From Ilyonectria destructans (lineage: Eukaryota > Ascomycota > Sordariomycetes > Hypocreales > Nectriaceae): a stretch of 64,000 bases of DNA. The notes under the pieces were generated by a model. It searched no databases and was not told the origin of the DNA. It saw only the letters and a program-made list of their open reading frames with translations. Shown one piece after another: positions 1-10,341 of the stretch. Within the stretch, counting starts at the first letter, position 1; every line of letters starts with the position of its first letter. The DNA lies in contig JAHEWK010000016.1 of assembly GCA_020740775.1 (NCBI GenBank), positions 868,001-932,000 on the forward strand, read 5' to 3'. Both the position numbers and the translations under genes were made by a program.

Positions 1-1398
1 GAGCCGCCTCACCTTGCCTCACCTGCCCGCTCTGTTAGGACACGCGGTTGGTAATTGGCACATCACGATCTCTGATGGCCTCTGCGTTCAATTCCAATCA
101 TCTATTCCCCTCATCTCAATCAATCCTCTTCACTTCCCCTCTCTTCCTTCAACCCCTCCTCTTCCTCTGGCCGCCCCTCCCGCCCTAACAGGCACTGCCG
201 TCATCAGAGTCTACTAGCGCGACATTAGAGCCAGACGCCAGTGTAGGGAGCTAGCTTTACGGAGCACCTGTCCTCATGGTGGCCATTGTCCCATGGGACC
301 CTCGCAAGCCTCGGAGCTCTGAGTTTTTTTCTCTCTCTCGTTGCTGTTGATCTGCCAATCAATGTCTCCGCATTAGCACAGGACTACGTAACGAGAGGCA
401 ACAAGGACAACAATGCCATTGAGATGTGCTACGTAGTAGTAGCAGAGGCTGCCTGTTGTGCCCACCTTGTGTTCGGCTTTTATCATGATGGTTTCATGAT
501 GACTCTTGCTTTTGCTGCTGCCTCTGCCGTGGTGACATCTGTGAGTCAAGCCTAAAGATCTCATCTCCCCATCAAGCAGTCAGACTGCGCAACCATCCAA
601 CCCGATTGGCTGGAGAATTAGATGTCAATGCCGCCCACCCTCCAACTTCTCCAAAGCATCTTATGACTCTACCGGTATTGGAAACTCTGTATAAAGTCTG
701 CCCATTCCTGCCTGGCGGTTTCCGCCACTCAACCTTAACTCCAGTCCGGTCCTCGCTTGCACACGTGAGGCGTCGCTGAGTTCAAGTAAGATGACGGAGA
801 TGTGCATCGCAGAGCAGCATCGGATGAAGAATGAAACCTGGACGGGATGGGATCAGCGCAATAGGCGGCGTCTCCTCACCCTTGCCCGCGCCCGAGGCTG
901 CATTCAATCGGCCGAAAACCTTACGATGGAACCGTGCCAGTGACACCACCGGAGGAGCTGTCGTTGCAGGTCACGTTCCAGGCGGAGCCTCGACTTGGGT
1001 TCCTCGACCCCTGGGCTTTTGGTGTAAATTGCTCGCATGGATGATGGCTGGCTTCCGACGTGCTTCTGGAGCTCCGCGCCTAGAACGGGTCGGCGGTACG
1101 TACCCTGCAAGTAAAGAGGTCTGTGCACCATCCCGCGCGTCAAAAGCGCTTAACCTCGCTGGATCTTATCTTATCGTACCTGGCCGCAGGTTGCCCGGCC
1201 AGCAGCATGTATCACGCAAGCTCGGTAAACAGCGACGGTAGCTGAAATGTGCAACCCGCATTGTTAGTGACCACCAATGATCTATCTGTGAACCTAGCCA
1301 GCTCCGTTCCTACTCCATCACCACGCCTGCGACCCTATCTTCAGCCTCAAACTCAGTCTCGTTTGTTGAAAAAGTAACTGTTGGCCTGTCCATTCACA
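1..1398. other. Intergenic and 5' region of the kinesin gene
   Basis: No gene is supported here. The open frames present (14-217, 286-555, 831-1241) have low-complexity or promoter-like composition and no recognisable domain. A pyrimidine-rich stretch lies around 100-185. The last 100-200 bases before the kinesin ATG should hold its promoter and leader. An upstream gene may end to the left of the window. Confidence 0.5.
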
Positions 1399-4011
1399 AT
1401 GGACGCGTCGCGCAAGACCTCCCACAACCTCTTCGAGGTCTACCTCCGCCTGCGACCACCGCCGCATGGCAACGCCAACCCCGAGCGCATTCTTGACATT
1501 GAGGCCCCCGAGACGGACTCGCATCCGACGCACATCACCCTGAACCCGCCTACCGACCGGCGGCGCGCCATCGAGAAGTTTGCCTTCACCCAGGTCTTCA
1601 AGGAGGATGCCTCGCAGCTCGATGTCTTCCACAGCTTGGAGATTGCCTCGCTCGTCGAGGGTGTGCTGGCGCCCCAAGGCGGCGAGGGCACTGACGCCGT
1701 CGTAGCCACCCTGGGCGTTACTGGCTCAGGAAAGGTAAACATTGCCCCGAGACGGTATACGACGCGATGCTGATCAAGCGCAGACACACACGATCCTGGG
1801 ATCCAAGAACCAGCGCGGCTTGACACAGCTCGCCGTCGACGTCGTATTCCGCTCCATTGGCGAAAACATGCTCGATATGCACTCGCTCTACGCCGCGCAA
1901 GACTCCCTCCAGGCATGCGACGCCTCCGAATCGCCCCTGACGCTCGCGTCTCAGTTCTTCGATGCCGGCGAGCACTTAGGAGCATCCCGGGCCGGCTCTC
2001 GCGCCGGAACCCCTATGATTGTACGACCCCGACAACCAACCCTCTCCTCTATCAACTCACCTAGCGCGGTCCGTCAAGTGTCGACGCTGCTCGGGACAAT
2101 CCCTGGCGCATTTCCCCGGGAATCGGTGACAAGTCTGAAAAGTGTCCGGCTTGTCAACGACACCGAGGAGACTCTCCGTTACGAGGAGCGATAGTATCGT
2201 TCTACCGACTGCGAGAGACTGCCGCTGGGGAATCTCAAGCCATCTGCGAGCACCATGAATTGCCCTGCGACGCCCAAGCGGGCCAAGCCAAGGAGCTTTA
2301 TGTCCCTCACCACCGCAAGCCGTGTCAAGAATATTGCTAAAGATTATGTAAAGGGCGACCACAGCGTTCTCTCTCCTCCACCTCGACGCCAACCGCAGCG
2401 CACATCGGCACTCCCCCAACTGCCCGACGTCAGCGGCATCAACGTCTCGTGCGACCCGTCAGCTGAGTATGCTGTTGTCATCTCCATGTACGAGGTGCAC
2501 AACGACCGCATCTACGACCTCCTGACCCCGCCCTCCAAGTCGGGTGCGACCAAGGAACTTCGCCGCCGGCCTCTTCTCTTCAAGTCCACCGAGCTCTCGC
2601 CCGACCGGAAGGTTGTGGCAGGGTTGCGCAAGGTGGTCTGTAGCACGTACGGCGAAGCTCTCATGGTGATTGAGGCCGGACTCCAGGAACGAAGAGTGAC
2701 GGGAACTGGCAGCAACAGTGTCTCCAGCCGAAGTCACGGTTTCTTCTGTTTTGAGGTCAAGAAGCGCACCCGAAGCAGGAGAGGCGGTCCTTGGGAAGGC
2801 AGCAGGTTCACCATTGTCGATCTTGCGGGCAGTGAGCGAGCGCGAGACGCCAAGACGCAGGGTGCTACGCTCGCCGAGGCCGGCAAGATCAACGAGAGTC
2901 TGATGTATCTGGGCCAATGTCTTCAGACGCAGAGCGAAGTGGGCACTTCCACCAAGGTAAGCAACATGCCTCAACATGACGCAGTGGACACTGAACTAAC
3001 ATGTCACAGCCCAATGTTGTGCCTTACCGGCAATGCAAGCTTACGGAACTGCTCTTCTCCAACTCGTTCCCATCCTCGTCCGCCGCGACAAACCCTCATG
3101 CCCCCCGCCATAACCCCCAGAAAGGTGTCATGATTGTCACGGCCGACCCTCGAGGCGACTTCAACGCTACCTCACAGATCCTGCGATATAGTGCTCTGGC
3201 ACGCGAAGTCACTGTGCCGCGCATTCCTTCCATCACCAAAACGATCCTCGCGCATCCTCCCGTCATGGCCAGCAACCGGTCGCCCAGCCCCAGCCACCAG
3301 CACCCTCGGCCATTTGCGCCCGCAGGATCGGGCTCGTATAGGAACTACACCCCGCCCATGAGCTCTGATGAGCGTGCTACCATGGAGATTGCTGCGCTGG
3401 AAATCGCCCGCCTTAGTGATGAGGTCGATCAACTGCGCGCTGAGGTGGACCACCAGACGGACGCACGCGTCTCCGCTGAGGCGCATCTTCTGACCATGGA
3501 GGACAAGATGCTGGACCTCGAGATGGCGATCCGTGATGACTGCGCTATCGAGTTCGAGCAGCGCCTCGCTCTGGAGCTGGCACGCTGGAAGGCGTCAATG
3601 GCTCTCGAGCAGGAGCGCAATGACGAGCACTGGGACCGCAAGGTCGAGGTCCTGGAACGTGGTCTGGCTCCTGGCGAAGACGACGCCGACTACGACAAGG
3701 AGAATGTTCTGATCGAGGACCTCGAGGACGAAGTCGAGCGCCTGCGCCGCGAGAACGGCATCCTCAAGCGCGAGCTGGCGTCACGCAGCCCGACCAAGCG
3801 TCGCCCCCTCGAGGAGCGCGACGACTTTGCGCCGCAGTCCGGATCCAAGGGCGCCGCAGCCGACGGCGTCTCGAACCTGGGCCGCAAGCTGGAGCGGATG
3901 CGCGTTAGCGGCGAGAGCGCCCGTTCGGCCAGCGGCGCGAGCAATGGGAGTCCCAAGAAGATGCGCAAGCTGGGGACGCGGCGGTGGGAGGAGCACGAGG
4001 AACACGAGTAG
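1399..4011 (+). CDS. Kinesin-like motor protein, interrupted by an in-frame TAG
   Basis: Microtubule motor ATPase. Exons are 1399-1734, 1784-2956 and 3010-4011. The first junction rebuilds the P-loop (GVTGSGK from exon 1, T from exon 2, residues 106-113). Further motor signatures are the MYEVHNDRIYDLL segment, switch I NSVSSRSH, switch II VDLAGSERARD, and NESLMYLGQCL followed by VPYRQCKLTELLFSNSF. A large low-complexity insert sits between the P-loop and switch I, which suggests a kinesin-6 (MKLP1/Klp9-like) type, but that class is tentative. The C-terminal half is a charged coiled coil with a basic tail. An in-frame TAG lies at 2192-2194 in the insert while the same frame continues coding after it. 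Either an atypical 57-nt intron (2194-2250, GTATCG...GCGAG) removes it, giving 817 aa, or the gene or assembly is damaged there. Confidence 0.85.
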
Positions 4012-4425
4012 GACTTGTGATGTTTATGGCTACTACGTGCGACTCCCATCTGGTTGGTTCTGGTTCTGGTTTCTATTGCGATAGACTTTGGCTTGGCGGA
4101 TAAGCAGGGGTTCGGTTGTCTTTTGTGCGAGTTGTTCAGGAAAGGCTTGGAGTATACCCATTCGTGTAATGTTTGTCGATATTTAGTGCTGGGTTTGTCT
4201 ATAATTCACTCTGTTCAATGTCTTGAAACTGCGGTTGGATCATGGGTATTTGTGATTGTTGATCCGTATCTTCAGGTTCGAAGCAGGGCATCTATACGCG
4301 TTCTATGGGATATCGGCCGTTTCGCCCCTTTCCAACATTACAATTATCAAGATTTCGGTGTAGTATCAAACGATTGACGCTCTAAATCAGACCATTTACT
4401 CCATCCCTTTCAAACTGAGAGTTTC
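4012..4425. other. Convergent 3' region between kinesin and MARVEL-like genes
   Basis: T/G-rich sequence between two converging stop codons. It should hold both 3' UTRs. No ORF here has coding character. Confidence 0.5.
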
Positions 4426-5598
4426 TCATCGTCCTGACGGGGTGTAGTACTCGGTGATGGCCGGGTTGGCAGGCTGAGTGCTGGACTCTCCCTGCTTGTC
4501 GTTCACAATCGGCTGCTCTGGCTGCTTGCCGTTGCCGGTCTGCTGCTGCTCCGCCGGGCTTCTGTTCTGAAGAGGAATGTTGTGCTGCGGCACTGCGGTG
4601 TTCTGCCCCTGGTTCTGGGGTGTTTGCGCGTAGTACTGCGGCATTGGCTGCCAGCCCTGGGCCATGGGGCCCCAGTAAGGCGGCGCAACGACGGTGACAA
4701 CGCGGCGCTTGGAGCGGTTGCGCCGAGCGGTCTCGATGCAGCCGTTGACGAAGAGGGTGAAGTGGATGAGCCACACGAGGCACGAGAAGACGGCCACGGC
4801 GGTGAAGAGGCCGGCCTGGCCGTCGTAGGAGTTGGAGGTGGTGCAGGACTCGTACGACTGCGATTCGTAGTCCCAGCAGTCACTGCTGTCGTTGACGACG
4901 TAGGCGACATAGGCGGCCTGGATGCCGCCGACGATGGCGGCGCCGAGCCAGATGATCAGCGAGACGCCGACGTGGGCGCCCGGATGGATGCCTGCCTTGC
5001 GCTTGCGGCAGAACCAGGTGATGATTTCGGCGAGATCCCAGATGAGGGCGAGGAAGAACTGGCTGCGTTAGTATTTGGGGGTTAACGGTGGAGGGATCAA
5101 GGGACGTACGATGGGCGTGCATAGCGTGAAGACGTAGCCAGTCTCGCTGAAGGTGCCGACGTGGAAGCTGATGCCAATGGCCACGATACAGCAGATGATG
5201 TCGGCCGCATGGAGGGCGATCCTGGTCAACACCCAGGCCTTGACGGCGTTGGCGACGTACGCAGGCTGCTGTTGTTGCTGCTGGAACTGCTGATACTGCT
5301 GAAACTGCTGAAGCTGCCCGGCCGTAGGCTGCTGGAACTGACCCTGGGGCAGCGTCTGGGCGTTGTAGGGCACGAAGGGCTGGCCATAGGCGCCAGGATA
5401 CTGCTGGAAGTAGGCGGGTTGGAACTGGCCCTGCATCTGAGGTTGCGGCTGCTGGGTGCCTGGGATCTGTTGCTGCGGCGGTTGCTGCGTGGGCGGCGGA
5501 GGAAGAGGAGAGGATGTCGTCGTGGTTGTGTCCATCGACACTGCGTTGGAGTCGCGGTTGACGGCCTGGGACGACTGTTCAGGCACCATGATGGGCAA
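4426..5598 (-). CDS. MARVEL-like four-TM membrane protein with Gln-rich N terminus
   Basis: Predicted integral membrane protein of 373 aa. Exons on the minus strand are 5110-5598 and 4426-5058. The 51-nt intron has a GTACGT donor, a TACTAAC branch point and acceptor CCAG, and the joined length is a multiple of three. The N-terminal ~130 residues are cytosol-like and rich in Gln and Pro, with a CAG-type run giving six consecutive Gln. Four hydrophobic segments follow (around AADIICCIVAIGISF, YVFTLCTPIFFLALIW, VGVSLIIWLGAAIVGGI and LFTAVAVFSCLVWLIHF), then a basic RRNRSKRR stretch and a Gln/Asn/Pro-rich tail. Four TM segments with a Cys-containing loop between TM3 and TM4 match fungal MARVEL-domain proteins, which associate with membrane subdomains. 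The family call is from topology and composition only. Confidence 0.7.
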
Positions 5599-7041
5599 GA
5601 TACGCTTCTGTCTGCGAGGGTGAATGTGGAAAATGTACAGTCTGGTCGATCAGACTGAGGTTGGGATGCCGCTCCCTTTGTGTTGTCGCGTGGGCCGAAA
5701 TGTGAACCGCAGTGTGGGTTGAGTTGCGAAAGCGATCGTGAGTCTCCAATACTTTAAAAAAGACCAAGACGGAGAACAAAGCAAAAACGACAGGAATGAG
5801 GAGAGGCAAAATAACGAGTGATGGCCCTTTCCTGGAGAAAAAGAAGAAGAAGGGAAGGGAAATTGAATTTATGCCACCAAGTGTTGCCATGTTCCCCGTC
5901 CGAATTCTGCTGCTAATTAACTTAAGCGACGGCCGCCGCAGGGCTGCCCTCTGCCTGGGCTCGTCGCAGGCGAAGTGGCAACCCCATGAAAAGGGACCCA
6001 AAGGATTCACGCCCAGGCCAGGACGGGTTTTTTTCCCGCAGCTGCTAGGGTGGAAGCGTGTTAGCCGTAGGCGTCGATTGGTGAATCACGGCGGTAGCGG
6101 CGCTGGCCCCAGCCCGTGTAGTCCCCTGTAGCGCCCTGTAGCGTGCCATGCTGGCTCCCCTGTGGCGAACCCCCCGTCCGGACACTGCTGTTCCGGGAAT
6201 GCACCGGTCGCAGGGAGACAGAGGATTGGATGGTGAGCGAGGCGGCAGGGGATGGTGTTAAATAAAGATTGGAGAATGGCCAGCCTTGTGGACCAGGTGA
6301 CAGTGAGTATGAGTCTGAATGTTGCAGCCACATTGCCGAGATTGTATAGTGAATAGGCAGAACATGTCTACACTCGAGAGAACCATCTCATAAGTGCTGC
6401 CACGTAGTAGTTGCTATTTCTCATCTTGGTTAGCAATAGTATCAGAGGATCCAGGGTGAGACAACCCTCATTCAAGCGGCTACACCTGAACAGGCCTCCA
6501 TCACCCGAACCAACAGCCTGCATCTGTCGTTTTTGGCACAACTCAGACCCAACCATCTGTCCCGTCCACACGAGTCAAAACCCAGTGTCGATGACCAATA
6601 CTGGACGATGCAGAAACTCGCGCCAGTTAGGTCAACCGCGGACTGGCAAGGGAAATGACCGTTTAACATATTTTCGGCAATGATCGGCATCGACTGAAGA
6701 AAATAGGCCCACCGCGGCACGGCGGTGCCACGTTGGAAGCGCTTTCTCCGTCTCGACTGGCCGGCGTTGGCGACGGTCCTAGACTCGCGCTCCATTGTCC
6801 TCCCTTGCGTTGCCTCTCGGCATTGTCTGAGTCTAGTCGGTGGCTAACTTGTACGTGCCACCAGAATCGCGGGCACTCGTCCGAACTTCGGTCCCGAAAG
6901 CTCTCAGTAGGCAACTTCAACATCAAGTGCCGGGTCATAGGTGGGTATCAAATCCAGATTCCGTGGTTATGGTATATGATTCTGTCCTCCACATCGCTCG
7001 CTCGCTGTCTTTTGTCCCCTGACGCCTAATGCCCTCCACAT
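5599..7041. other. Intergenic region, no supported gene
   Basis: Contains the 5' region of the MARVEL-like gene (about 5600-5800) and the 3' region of SEC11 (just left of 7042). The ORFs seen (for example 5579-6010 and 6472-6795, minus) show no domain or consistent coding bias. Confidence 0.45.
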
Positions 7042-7680
7042 CTATTCCCGCTGCAACACCACCAAGAGACCCATGATTCCCAGCATCACCGTCTTGAGCC
7101 AGGGGTGCTCCGACAGGAGAATCGTCACATACCCAACAAACGGCATGAACCCCACAACGCTGCCGATGATGTCCTTGCGCACTAGGTAGTCCTGCCCCTT
7201 GGCGTACAGCTCCGTGTCGTCGGAAAGGTTGTTGTCTCCCTTGGTCAGGAGCTGCGCCTTCTCTCTGTAGTGCCCACGGCATGTTAGCGTTGCTTCTCCA
7301 CCAATTTCTAGGACCGGGGGATTCTGACCCGCTGCCAAACTTGCGAACAATTCGGTGGACAATCGGGATGTCCTTGTCTCGCACCTCGTAGACTACCACC
7401 TCGCCCACTTGCGTCTCGCTCAGCACGTTTCGGTTCCACAGAAAGAGTAGGTCGCCGCGCTGGAATGCAGGCTCCATAGAGCCGGAGAGGACGACGACGA
7501 TCGGGGACGGCGAATCGGTGATGACGGAGAGGCCCTTCCACATCTGCAAAGACCAAGTCAGCTGTGAGCTCCCGGGGAGGAAAGGGGACGAGCGCGTACC
7601 ATAAAGGCGGTCGACAGGATGAGCGCAAAGTTCATGAGCTGCGCAGCCGCCTGCCGCGGGTTCCCGAGACTGGAGAGCAT
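7042..7680 (-). CDS. SEC11: Signal peptidase complex catalytic subunit SEC11
   Basis: Type I signal peptidase (family S26B) of the ER signal peptidase complex, which removes signal peptides from secretory proteins in the ER lumen. Minus-strand exons are 7600-7680, 7329-7543 and 7042-7264, with introns of 56 and 64 nt. The joined CDS is 519 nt and encodes 172 aa, about the length usual for the fungal protein. One N-terminal TM segment (about residues 13-35) is followed by the catalytic Ser49 in LSGSMEPAF, His90 in PIVHRIV and the Asp-containing LTKGDNN box. The conserved C-terminal hydrophobic part around [19 protein letters not shown] is intact. Start chosen at the ATG of [10 protein letters not shown]. 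Confidence 0.95.
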
Positions 7681-8170
7681 GGTGGCGGGTGTTGCGGTAG
7701 GGTCGTGGAGGCGGGAATCGACAAGCTCGAGCTTGGTGGTGATGCTGGGTCGCGGGCGCGGATGGAGGTTGAGATCTGGACATGGTGGCTCTGGAGAGCG
7801 CACGGGCCAAGCTTGTAGGTGTTCAATTGAGGCAGGCACCCGAGCACATGCATGTGCTTTTGTGGCTTGCCGTTGTGGCTCCCATCGGCGCTGTGGCTTG
7901 TCGCGGGGGCCCCACCACAGGATCGGGATCGTCTTGGGGAACGTGTGGAGGGGCAGCCACATTCAATCAGTGATGTCATGAACGCAAGACAAGCACGAGA
8001 TCGATGTCATCGCTCGATTGGCACAGGACAGAAAGCTTGTGGTGGGCGTATTTAAAGACAGAGAGCTGCCGGTAATTCTCCAATACTCAGTTATTTTAGA
8101 TTCATCCACAGTTGAATTGATACTTGCCCACACCTCGGCACACTTACAAGCTACAAGATACCTCGTCACC
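7681..8170. promoter_or_regulatory. Divergent intergenic promoter between SEC11 and the CsbD-like gene
   Basis: 490 bases between two divergent start codons, so it should carry both promoters. A TATTTAAA-like element at about 8049-8056 lies roughly 115 bases upstream of the plus-strand gene. No other gene is seen. Confidence 0.4.
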
Positions 8171-8568
8171 ATGGCCGACAACAACAGCAACAACAACAGC
8201 AACAACAACCCAGAGCAACCGCAGAGCACCTCGCAGCCAGGTCTCATCGGAAGCCACTACCAGTATGTCAAGGGCGCCGCAGAGGTAAGTGTCGCTCAGC
8301 ATCCACTGCGCATTTGATGCAGGACCCATTCTGACCTACCCCTTCTCTCCTCTAGGCCACCGTCGGCGTTCTAACCAACTCCCACGCCTGGAAAGCCTCG
8401 GGCGAGCAAGACAAGGCGGCAGGACTCGCGGCGCTGAAGAAGGTTGGCGAGCAGCGAAGCCAACACCCCGAACAGGGCTATGGCAGGGTCGAGCAGATGG
8501 CGGGGAAGATTACTGGGTGTGAGGGGATGATGCGGGAGGGCGGTGCCAGCATCAAGAAGAAGGACTAA
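8171..8568 (+). CDS. Small CsbD-like stress protein
   Basis: Small hydrophilic protein of 108 aa. Exons are 8171-8284 and 8356-8568 (71-nt intron, GTAAGT...CTCTAG), phase 0. The N terminus is an Asn/Ser tract coded by AAC/AGC repeats. It is followed by a short module (GLIGSHYQYVKGAAE, then ATVGVLTNSHAWKASGEQDK, and a GYGRVEQMAGKITGCEGM stretch) that resembles the CsbD-like/cruciform-DNA-recognition type small fungal proteins, which are often stress- or conidiation-linked. Role is inferred from family resemblance only. Start at the first ATG in a CACCATGG context. Confidence 0.7.
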
Positions 8569-9080
8569 GAGTGTTGTTTCGAGTTTAATGTGAATGGGCG
8601 CGTGTAGGATAATTATTTGGGATGATGCAATGAATATTCGACATTTCTTCTGCCTTTTCGGGCCACTGGCCTCTGTATTCAAACCGAGCAACATCAATCC
8701 AGCCAAGGCCGATACTCATGTCCTGATTTGGATGTGTGAATCGCAGAGGTGGTGGCTGTTCCTGCCTCAAAAACATGGCCGTTTCTGAACCAACATCTCA
8801 ACACCTGCCTTCCTCCGCCTCAGAAAGAACGGCAGGTGCTTCCACTTGTACCACGGTGCTCCAGCCCATTCACAACAGGAGCCGATCCTCCTCATTCTCC
8901 CACCAAAACGCCCATCGTCTTCCTCCTCCTCCACCATCGTCGCCTGTCCCAACCAGCTTGCTCCATCTTCAGCTGGGCCCCATCACCCTCTCCTCTGCTC
9001 TGGCTTCAGCATCACTTATTGTTGTCCCTTCGCTGTGGACTTGATCATCTTTTACTCCTCATTCTTGACCCTTTGCTTCA
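8569..9080. other. Intergenic; 5' leader of the following membrane-protein gene
   Basis: The right half (about 8880-9070) is C/T-rich, as in fungal leaders. Overlapping open frames here are a by-product of that composition. Confidence 0.4.
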
Positions 9081-10341
9081 ATGGACACTGCTCCACTTCT
9101 CACGGCCATCGGGGGCCTTCCCGGGCCAAACATCTTGCAGGACCATGTGAGCCTCTGTCCTGGTCAACCTCTTGTGCGTTGCGTTGCTGATGGTATCTCT
9201 TCGACAGCCTGCTTTTTTGCGAGCCTGCCATTCGCCATGGCGTTTCATCCCCCAAAACGTCCTCGTCATCCTTCGAGGCATTGTTCTCGCCTCCATCGTG
9301 GCCACCGGTGTCATGGTCACCCACTACAAGCTCAGCGAAGAGTCGGAACTCACCAACTGGAGACACTTGTTCGACTTTTCCATCGTCAGCTTCATCATGG
9401 TGTTCCTCTACCACCTCATCACCTTTGTGAGTCTCAATGCACCTGAACATCCACCTTGGCGTCACTAACCATCCTTCTCCAACCAGTCCTGGACCTTCAC
9501 CCACCTGTACTACCCTCATCGAGAAGACTGTGTGGGCGGCATCGAGTCATGGATTGTTGCGGCCATGTCCCTTCCCCGCAACATGGCTAGCCTTCGGAAA
9601 CAGTTCTACTTCACCATGTTCTACACCGCCACTGTCGTTGCATGCTTCATGAATTCAACCATCTACTGGCTCATTACTCGTCAACGTGACAGTGGTGACT
9701 CAGCTACACCCGAGTTCTTCGACTGGACGGTTGTGGCCGAGGACGAGGAACTATACTGGGCCGATACCTCGATACCGGTTCCTGACGCGCCATGTAAGTT
9801 ATTTTATGGCCGTACGCGTCTCATTCGCTGACCGCTTTTACAGTCAGCGACCTGTTTGGTGAGGGGTGGTTCAACGCATTTGTAATCGTGGCTCTGTATG
9901 GAATCACATCGGTGGTCATGGCAACTGAGGTGTTTTGGCTCAACAGCATCAAGCGCCCCATCGTAAGGCACCAATAGACCCGACGACAACTGATACTGAC
10001 AGCGATTAGGCAATCGGCACTCATATCCTCGGGCTCCTCTTCCTCTCTGGTCTTTATCTGGGTTGGGCTGCCATTGGCAAGATCGTCACAGACTGGTACC
10101 CATTCTTCTGGCTCGATGAGGGCGAAGTTGGCTCCCAAGAGGCCGTGACCGCCTACTGCATTGGGTTTGTTCTCTTGGCGCCCATGAGTAAGTGAATACC
10201 GAGGTTGGGTCTTGATGAGGAGCTAATGCCCGGATAGTGTACACTCTGATGCAAGGATTCGTCGGCATTCGCGAGGGCCTCACCCGATCGCTGGCGGAGG
10301 CGCGCGCAGTCGCAGCCGCCGAGGAGGCACTGGATGATTGA
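9081..10341 (+). CDS. Multi-TM fungal membrane protein of unknown function
   Basis: Six exons: 9081-9146, 9208-9426, 9487-9793, 9844-9962, 10010-10187 and 10238-10341. All introns are 47-61 nt with GT-AG ends, and the joined CDS is 993 nt, 330 aa. About six to seven hydrophobic segments are visible, such as NVLVILRGIVLASIVATGVM, FDFSIVSFIMVFLYHLITF, YFTMFYTATVVACFMNSTIY, FNAFVIVALYGITSVVMA, IGTHILGLLFLSGLYLGWA and AVTAYCIGFVLLAPMMYTLM. Between them is a hydrophilic acidic loop (WTVVAEDEELYWADT). I recognise no family, and there is no signal peptide or catalytic motif. The exon chain is supported by frame continuity at every junction. Confidence 0.75.

Noticed and set aside
831..1241. Plus-strand ORF of 136 codons before the kinesin gene
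   Set aside because: No domain, no splice partners, composition like the surrounding noncoding DNA.
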